DNA from: Hysterangium stoloniferum
Lineage: Eukaryota; Basidiomycota; Agaricomycetes; Hysterangiales; Hysterangiaceae
Length of the DNA stretch: 64,000 nt
Assembly (NCBI GenBank): GCA_015178975.1
Contig: WHVD01000026.1
Location: forward strand, 372,001-436,000
Reading direction: 5' to 3'
Numbering within the stretch: the first letter of the stretch is position 1; the number at the start of each line of letters is the position of its first letter. Below the pieces are notes generated by a model. It ran no database searches. It saw only the letters and a program-made list of their open reading frames with translations, and was not told the origin of the DNA. Of this stretch, positions 56,649 through 64,000 are shown one piece after another. Made by a program: the position numbers and the translations under genes.

Positions 56649-59600
56649 TATACGTGGAGATATTGTTCCAATGTCTGATTGACGTGTTTGGTTTGTCCGT
56701 CGCCTTCCAGGTGATGTCCAGATGTGAAATGTAATGTCATGTCCAAGGATTTCCTGAGGGATCTAAAGAAGTGAGATACGAACTCTGATCCTCAATTGGA
56801 AGTCATGTGGGACGGAACTCCGTGCTTGGAAAATACGTGGATAATGAAAAGTTCCGCTAACTGCACAGATGTAATGTATCATAAGTAGGGATGAATATAC
56901 CTTGTTTTGAGAATCTGTCAACAACGACTAGAATGGGGGAAAAGCCTTCGGAATCCGGTAGCTGTTCAATGAAATCCATAGAGATAGAATTCCATGGATG
57001 TTCTGGTACTGGGATGGCCAGGTCGAAAACGGATAATCATGTTGAAAGCAGATAGATATTCAGACCAGCGGACATGCCGGCAGGTCAAAAGCTTTGTGGT
57101 AGAAAAGTATTCCAGGTTTTTGTGATTCAATAGGAGTTCCCAAGCCTTCCAAATAGTGTCACCACACTTTGAAAGCTGAAAGGATTGCCAGGAGTTCCTT
57201 ATCATGAATGTCGTAGTTGAGCTCTGCTCCGGTAAAAGTCTGGGACAGAAAGCCATGGGGTGGACTTCTCCATCGGAGTCCTAGATAGACAGAATGGCTC
57301 CAAGTGCATAGTCCAAGGCATCCATTTCAACAATGAGCAGGAAGTCCGGTTTCCAATGCGACAGAATAGGAGCTGAAGAAAAAGAATTTTTTAAAATATT
57401 GAAAGCTTTTTGACACTTATTGTTAAAATTCCACAGAGTATCCTTATATGTAAGACGGGTAAGGGGAACCGTGATGTCGGAATATCCACGGATAAACCAT
57501 CTGTAAAAATTGGCAAAGCCAACGAAGGATTGTATATCTTTAACTTTTCAGGATTCAGGCCAATCTTTGATGACTTGTACTTTAGTTTCATATGCGGAGT
57601 CCATTAGGTCCCATGATGAAACCCAGGTATTCCACGGAGTCCATGTCAAAAGTACATTTTTTACTATTCGCGAATAAACCATGTTGTCTGAGTCTCCGGA
57701 GAACTTCACAGACTTGTTTGTCGTGTTCCGTGGGATTCTTGGAGTAGATAAGAATGTCATCCAAGTAAACAATAATGCATACATCGAGCATGTCAGAGAA
57801 AATGTCATTGATAAAACACTGAAAAACAGACAGAGCATTGGTGAGTCCAAAGGGCATCACCAACCACTTGAAGGCCCCATAACGGGTTCTAAAAGTGGTT
57901 TTCCATTTGTCACCTGCAGCAATCCGGACCAAGTGATAGGCATGTTTGAGATCTATTTTGGTGTAAATCCAGGAATTCCACAGAGCATCGAGCAGATCAG
58001 ATATAAGTGGGAGTGGATACTTATCCTTTTTGGTGACAGCATTGAGTCCTCTAAAATCAACACATAGTCTAAGGGATCCATCCTTTTTTCTGACAAACAG
58101 AACAGGTGCTCCAAAAGGAGACTTTGAGGGTCTGATCAAACCTATGGACAAATGTTCATCCAGGAAATCGCAGATTGTGGACAGTTCTGTGGACGAGAGC
58201 GGGTAAATATGTCCTAGGGGTGGCTGGGCGCCGTCTTCGAGATCGATTTTTAAGTCATATTCTCTGTGGGGCGGAAGCCGGTCAGCTTTTCGCTTGCTAA
58301 AAACATCTGCAAAGTCATGATATTTCTCCAGGATGCCTTCTAGGTCAGCGGCTTGCTCAGATTCAGATACCGGGGTTGAAAAATGTCCAGTTGCTTCATC
58401 AATTTTTAAGTTGATAGTGAACACCTGGGACCCGTCCATTTTTGAAGCCCTAATAAAAGCTGCAGCATTAATCAGAGAAATAGATGGAGGTGCTGTGGGT
58501 TCTGGGGAAGCCATGGGTGCCATAGGGATCACAGGAGTCCTTGAGACTGCAGGTGCCAGGAAGGCCATGGGTGCCATGGAGGCCAGGTCAGGCGCAGTTT
58601 TCTCGGCTGCCGCGGGGGTCCAGAATGTTATACTGTTAGCTATCCAGTCAATCAACGGATTGTAGTGGGTAAGCCAGTTGTGTCCAAGGACCACCAAGCA
58701 ACTTGAGTCTAACTGGGTCACATAGAAAGTGACCAATTTAGATGTTCCACATGGGAAACAGATGGATAAATCACAAGCTTGGGTAACAACTGAATTACTT
58801 GTGCCATCGAAGTGGTGGAGACCAATGGGATTTATCAGATAAGTTGACAAAGAATCTTTTTGCATGAATTTTGTATCTAAAAAACAATGAGTCGAGCTGG
58901 AATCTATAAGAGCTGAAAAAACGAATTTTGGAATCATATTAGACATAAGTTCAATGAAAAATGAATCAGAATGTGAAAGAGCAGATGCATTGAGACGAGT
59001 AAACTCTTGAATGTGCGGAGAGGCAATGCAACCTCCAACCCACACGGAGTCTGTGGGGTTGCTTACTCTTTTTTCGAGTTGGAAGCCGGTTTGTCCTTCA
59101 ACGGGGTTTCCATGGAGGTCTTTTGGTTTTGCCAGCAGACATTCTGGGACTCGATGACCGGGTTTCCCACACAAGAGACAGAGGTTATTGTCCATGCGAT
59201 GTTGTCTTTCCTGTGGGGTCAATTTGCCATTGGGTCCGAGTTTGCCTGAGAGGTTGGGTTTTCTGGCTTGCTTGCCGGACTGTTGACCCTTGTTGTTGTT
59301 GTTGTTTGAAGACTTTTTATCGTTCTTCTTGTCGGATTGTGTGGAGTTTTGGTTGCTGGTTGACAAGTTGTTGTTGTTGTTTTTATTGGCCATGGACTTG
59401 TTCACTTTGTCCACAGAGGTCTTGCAGGCAAGTTCTGCGTGACATTCCCAATAATGTGTGTCCATGTTTTGAGCTTTTAGGTGCATATGCGACAGGGTTT
59501 TGGCTTGCCATCTTTTTCTTTCGAGACTTCATCTTAAGGTGGGATGGCAGACTGGCATAGAATTGGTGGTGGAGAGTGGGATCGCCCCACTGACAATGAG

Positions 59601-60328
59601 CTGCAAGATTATTGAATTGGACGATGTAGTCTGTGATGCACTGCATGTCCTTCATATCAAGATTTGTGAGGCTGTTCTCAGCTTCTCCTGTCAGGTCATA
59701 TGGGCCAAAGTTGGTTTCAAGCTCCTCAACAAAAGCATCCCAATCTTCGAGCCAAAGTGGCTCTTCCTCGGAAATTCCGCTAAAAGCCGGTTCGAACCAT
59801 TTCAACGCGGATCCCAACAAGTATGAAAGTGCGTAGTTGACTTTCCAGGAGTCCATGGAAAATGCAGCAGATCGATTGCAGAAATTGAAACAACATTGCA
59901 TGAGGAAAGTAGTTGTTTGGGTTGGAACCTGTGAAGGGTTCCAGAGCATTGACTTTTGACCGTGGAGGTTCTTGTTCCTTTTTCTTTCATTCTTCGAGCA
60001 GGTGCATCATAAATTTATCTATAGTGCCTGCTAAAAATTCAGAAGTAGGGTCCCCCAAATGCAGTCGTTTGATAGACGGAGGATTTTCGACACCTTTGCC
60101 CTTGTCGGGGGCCACGGATTTGTCCTCGTGCTCAGATTCGTCCTGGTTTTCCGGGACTTCTTCGACACAGGCTTCTTCCATGGGTTCCAACTGGTTCACA
60201 AGTGTCTGACTGGTATACAAAGTTAATGGGGAATGAAGAGTTGACGGTCCAGGTAATGATGCCTGTGTGTTTGCTTTCTTTCTTGGTGGTATATTGAAAA
60301 CAATCTGCAAGTCTTAGTCGGAAAATAC
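56649..60328 (-). pseudogene. Gypsy A' gag-pol, 5' part
   Basis: Minus strand from the leader: gag start (PPRKKANTQASLPGPS), gag domain (ALSYLLGSALKWFE), knuckle CLLCGKPGHRVPEC, protease SALIDSSSTHCFLD, RT with VYLDDILIY and RNase H. A 632-aa open frame (59486-57588) spans knuckle to RT. About 565 bp between the end of RNase H (FRPG) and the integrase core (PVPEHPWNSIS) are missing near 57015 relative to gypsy A. It ends at LHVY next to LTR X. The copy keeps Arg (AGA) at the codon that is TGA at 9154 in gypsy A. Confidence 0.9.
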
Positions 60329-61077
60329 TGTTAGGATATGTATAGGGCAGGTCTCCGGAGAAACATCCAATTTCAGATGGGTGGACGGGAATCCTGGGGA
60401 GGGCAGGGGTCATGGGTCGAGGGGTCGGAGGTTGGAGGTCATGGGTCGTGAGTCAAGATCGGTGAGAGAGATAGATGCACTGGAGCCCGTGGACTCCGAC
60501 TAGTGTGAATGGTGTAATTCAAGTAGGAGTTTAGAGCAGAAAATGTATTAGATTACTGGGGGGAATCTAAGCCGATTTTCTGACTGGATTGTATGTACAA
60601 CATCTGCCAGTTTAAATAGACCATGGAGTGAATGTCATACCGAATCCAGTAATGATGAAACAAAATGAGCAAAACATAAAACGGGAATAGTAAACACCAA
60701 TTTGGTGTTAGGAATGGGACGGAATGGAGCGGAGTCCGAATTGTGACAAATCATAAACCATAATGGGAAGCAGAGTGGGAGCGGAGTCTGAATCGTGACA
60801 GGTCATTTGACTAAAATGGGAACGGGGCTCTGTTAGAGAGGTGATGGGTTTTACGAGTGGGGTCCGGTGACTGACATGCGGGACGAGGTCAGATATAGAC
60901 AGATATGGAGTCCAGTGGGTTTTCTGGTGACTGAAACACAATGTAACAAAGACGAACGTAGACAAGTCTGATGTACAGAGTCTGGCAGGAATTCCGGTAA
61001 ACTGATAATGGGTGCGTATAGGGTGCGGGTGCGTATAAGTTAGTGCCTGGAGTCCAGCAGGATTTCCGGTCGTAACA
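60329..61077 (-). repeat. 5' LTR of gypsy A' (749 bp)
   Basis: On the minus strand TGTTACGACCGG to TATCCTAACA. The flank CAGTC at 61078-61082 (GACTG in element orientation) is the TSD. Confidence 0.95.
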
Positions 61078-61676
61078 CAGTCAATGCAATGAAGTTGTCT
61101 TCTGTCCAAACCTGTCCCAGCAAATGAATGGCTAAGAAATAATCTACCCACTTTAGCAGCCACCCAAAGCTTGCCTTTCGGTATAAGGCAATCAACATGT
61201 CCGCTATGCTCCCAAACATGCCCGCACTTGAGGCCAAGCCGAATGTGACTGCTTGGTCAACATACACCAGGCCATCCCAGAAAATGCAGCATGCGTTCTG
61301 CTGATCTGGTCGTATGGGCGTCATCCAGTGAGCTGCGGAAATGTTGAAGGTAGCAGCCACCAAGCCCTCTGGTAGGGATAAAATTAGTGCGGCTGCATCT
61401 GCGAAGGTTCCCCACTCTGTTGGGAAGTCATCGGGGTTTATGTGACTGTTTATGGAGGAATGAATTTGGTTGTCTCAGGGGAATGATAGGTCTTGGATCA
61501 TGCGGTATGTATTTGAATTTGGTTTCAGGATTAGTCCCAGGGGAGATGTCTGAAATGGTCCTATGGCCTGCTCCAGCTCCTCTGGTGTAAAGCCTCTGGA
61601 GTAGCGACCAATCTTTTGTTCGCTTGCTATATACTTGGTTATAAACTATGTATCCACTAAGGAAGATCTGTGGTTT
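61078..61676 (-). pseudogene. DIRS-like reverse transcriptase, N-terminal part
   Basis: Minus strand: RGFTPEELEQAIGPFQTSPLG, NTYRMIQDLSFP, FWDGLVYVDQAVTFGLASSAGMFGSIADM and KWVDYFLAI. The catalytic pair, normally VDD, is VDY here (about 61140). A TGA follows LSFP. Gypsy A' interrupts it at 61077. Confidence 0.85.
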
Positions 61677-62825
61677 TCAAAAAATGGCTGTATGTGTTAT
61701 GTGCTCTTTCAATCCAATGTCAAATCCATTATTTAGACTTGCTATAATATTCTGCCAGTCTTGCAATATACCATATTGACTCAATATACATGCCATGCCG
61801 ACAGGGTCAAGCAGCGTTATGACCCACCTTGGGTCAGGCCTGCTGCAGGCTCCTGCTCCATGGTTTTCCTCAAAGCATATGCTACATGCATGTGCATTGG
61901 TGCAATTGCTGCCCCACCTACATTGTGATTCAAGTGCCCAGCTGAAGCAGAATTGTCTGCTGTTGGGGGCAGTAAGGGCATGCTTATTCCTGGCTCCTTG
62001 TGCAATCGCAGCAGGGCTCTTTCCTGCTGTCGTCCACTTTGACCTACAGTCGGCAGGAAAATGACCCTGGACTCCACACCAAAAATAATGTGAGGAATCC
62101 CGTGGTGATCCAGCCAGAGAGGGGGGATCTGCTGGCCATGAGCGCTTGGGTAGTGTAGCTGAGGTGTGAATCACCTTTGCTGACTGCAGTGCTGTTCGGG
62201 TTGATATAATTGTCAGTGCCTCAGCATCCAAGCAGCCTAAGTTGTGAGACATGTTGCGAGCGGCTGCCTCCCACTGCTGGACATCATATTCCATGGCAAC
62301 TTCCCAACCATGCAATTTTGCGATTGACGTAATGATGGCATGATGTGCCGATAATGCATTGGCTCTAAGGACACCACCATGGGTTCTTAACCCAGGTATA
62401 ATATTGGGAATCAGGGCCTTTCTGCTGCCCCAGGGCTCTTCAGCTAGTGAAGATATATCCCTGGCCTGTCATAGTGCACCCGGGTCAACAAACAATCTCA
62501 TGACTATTGGCACCATGCCCATCATGACACCTCCTTCCTGATCACTGGAGCTAATGTTGTTAGCTAGGTGATGCCTGTGCGCCATCAACTGCTATGTGAG
62601 TGTCGAGAAGTTCAATTTGCGAGACTGATGGGCCTTGGCCTGGTTGTTGTGTCCCGCATTGGCCCTGGCCTCTCCCGGAAGTGGTAATGTTGAAGGATCC
62701 TGAGGTCCACTCATTTCCACTGGGGCGGTTTCCATCCCTGCCTCCGTGGAGGGAGGGTTTATTTTGGTGCCCAGGTTAATACCTAAGTGCACAAATGTCC
62801 CCTGTGGTATGGCCCCAGACATCAT
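61677..62825 (-). pseudogene. DIRS-like gag-type ORF1
   Basis: Starts MMSGAIPQG at 62825. Stops interrupt it near 62592 and 62470, then 62315-61677 is open. It has a short Cys/His motif (FWCGVQGHFPADC) and a CCCH-type cluster CFSWALESQCRWGSNCTNAH followed by ACSIC, as seen in nucleocapsid-like ORFs of fungal recombinase retroelements. Probably the RNA-binding structural protein. Confidence 0.7.
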
Positions 62826-62836
62826 CTAGCAGAAAA

Positions 62837-63016
62837 TGAATTAAAACAGAAAGAATTAAGGAAATAAAGTGTGAATGAATGTGATTTTCTCAGATACTGT
62901 ACTGACAGAGATGTTGTAGTAAAAACAAAAGGCGTGCAACTCCTTCATACGCTCGGCTGGACGTTGAGTGCCGAACTACTCCCGGCACGCAGGGATCGTG
63001 TGGCACTCGATACTAT
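62837..63016 (-). repeat. Terminal repeat A1 (180 bp)
   Basis: 5' end of the DIRS-like element on the minus strand, direct copy of A2. The plus-strand ORF that begins here (MNECDFLRYCTD...) is a read-through into the repeat, not part of UBA2. Its copy at 44525 proves this. Confidence 0.8.
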
Positions 63017-63053
63017 TCCTTATCCTATGCGCTACGTTCCTGCGCGTTACCAG

Positions 63054-64000
63054 GTATTCATGCAAGACGTCAAAAATCTGCTGTCCATGACTGATATGTG
63101 GAAATCGCGCGCGGCGCCCGTGCCGCTGGAGTTTGAGAGCATTATGGCGGTGCCGAACGGGGATTCTGTGATCCCGGGTGATGGGAACGTCCCTGCCAAT
63201 GCTGATAGCAATGTGAACGGGAGCGTGGGTGCGAATGCCAACGGCCATGCCACGCGGACGTCGATGGGACTTAAGGACCAGAAATCGTTGACGTTGAGGG
63301 AGACTGTGGAGATGTTTGTTTCGAGGTTTGTATGCGATTTCTACTCTTTCGCTCTCTCTTTCAGTTTCATTGTTGTTGTTGTTGGCACCGGTGTTGCGCG
63401 CATATGCTTATGCTTCTCTTCGGTCTACAGCACAAACCGCCTCTCGTCACGCTTATCCCGTCCAAAAGAGGAAGGCGGAGAAGAGATGATCTCATTTGAT
63501 AAAGACGACGACGACACGCTGGACTTTGTATGTGCTGCAGCGAATTTGAGGAGTATTGTTTATGGTATTGGGGGGAAGACGAGGTGGGAGGTTAAAGGTG
63601 TGTTTCGTTTTCTGATATGGTGATCTTTCTTTCGGGCGGGTGTTGATCATTGACCGTTCATGGCTCTTATTTGTGTTCAATATGGCAGAAATGGCTGGAA
63701 ACATCATCCCTGCTATCGCTACCACTAATGCCATCATCGCGGGGCTTATAGTATTGCAGGCGTTACACCTCCTGCGGGCCCATCAACCCTCTACATCGAC
63801 ATCGACATTATCTGGATCTGCACCGTCAGCCACAACACCAACCACAACATCGACTACAACATCGACATCGACACCACCTAACCCCTCCCTCCGCACTATC
63901 CACCTCCAACACAAGCCCGCCGTCCCACTCCAGCCTACCCGCCCTGAGCCGCCGAACCGCACTTGTGGTGTGTGTCGCGATACGTACCTTGATGTGCGCT
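63054..64000 (+). CDS. UBA2: SUMO-activating enzyme subunit UBA2, C-terminal exons, partial
   Basis: E1-type subunit that activates SUMO together with AOS1. Visible exons: 63054-63325, 63431-63597, 63689 to the edge, with introns GTTTGT...TACAG and GTGTGT...GGCAG and closed phases. Landmarks: [94 protein letters not shown], then a Ser/Thr-rich linker and TCGVCRDTY with the Cys pair of the zinc site. The first visible exon is preceded by TTACCAG. The adenylation domain and the active-site Cys are upstream and were not found left of the DIRS-like element. Whether the gene is still complete cannot be judged from this window. Confidence 0.9.

Larger units (their letters stand above)
44262..63016 (-). 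mobile_element. DIRS/Ngaro-like tyrosine-recombinase retrotransposon, dismembered
   Basis: Minus-strand element with order A1 repeat, gag-like ORF, RT, RNase H, tyrosine recombinase, B1-A2-B2 repeats. Its own sequence is only 61078-63016 (minus), 54380-55779 (now plus, inverted) and 44262-45524 (minus). The rest is gypsy A', LTR W, two X LTRs and element E. The RT reading frame rejoins across gypsy A' after removal of one GACTG. The recombinase rejoins across LTR W after removal of one TCCAG. No integrase or LTRs belong to it, as expected of this class. Inactive. Confidence 0.8.

Noticed and set aside
62871..63050. UBA2 starting at MNECDFLRYCTD near 62871
   Set aside because: The same ORF start is repeated at 44525 within the A2 repeat of the DIRS-like element, and a TTACCAG acceptor at 63053 marks the true exon border.

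Overview
The window reads as a stretch of a basidiomycete (probably Agaricomycete) nuclear genome dominated by transposable elements. Supporting this are two spliced host genes with roughly 45-105-nt GT-AG introns, chromodomain Ty3/gypsy elements, a tyrosine-recombinase (DIRS/Ngaro-like) retrotransposon, a Tc1-type transposase relic and a Helitron helicase relic. No rRNA, tRNA or CRISPR was seen. The species assignment is inference.

Layout. 1-2167: minus-strand nodulin-like MFS transporter with 12 visible exons, four of them micro-exons, running off the left edge. 2.2-6.1 kb: old, CpG-poor sequence with a degraded solo LTR and a Tc1-like relic. 6.1-14.5 kb: gypsy A (LTR-gag-pol-antisense gene-LTR). 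14.5-23.9 kb: graveyard of a gypsy fragment, solo LTRs, a Helitron helicase fragment and simple and tandem repeats. 23.9-31.3 kb: gypsy B, nearly identical LTRs, GACTT target duplication, itself carrying a 1.4-kb LTR insertion. 31.6-43.0 kb: gypsy D, with an extra ORF before gag and a 587-aa ORF after pol. 44.3-63.0 kb: a DIRS/Ngaro-like element torn apart by nested insertions. 63.05-64.0 kb: C-terminal part of the SUMO-activating enzyme subunit UBA2, running off the right edge.

The 44-63 kb block can be ordered in time from target-site duplications (TSDs). The DIRS-like element inserted next to the UBA2 exons. A second copy of gypsy A (A') then entered its RT (TSD GACTG) and LTR W entered its recombinase (TSD TCCAG). 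LTR family X entered both A' (TSD GTATA) and W (TSD ATACC), leaving solo LTRs. A 4.9-kb non-autonomous relative of D (element E, TSD CCTCT) entered A'. Recombination between the two inverted X LTRs flipped about 9.5 kb. The proof is that each X LTR now carries one flank from each insertion, and the A', W and DIRS sequences rejoin when the segment is turned back.

The least familiar content is of two kinds. Both gypsy A copies carry a spliced antisense gene with a coiled coil and a Cys-rich module between pol and the 3' LTR. D and E share an ORF upstream of the usual gag position that I do not recognise.
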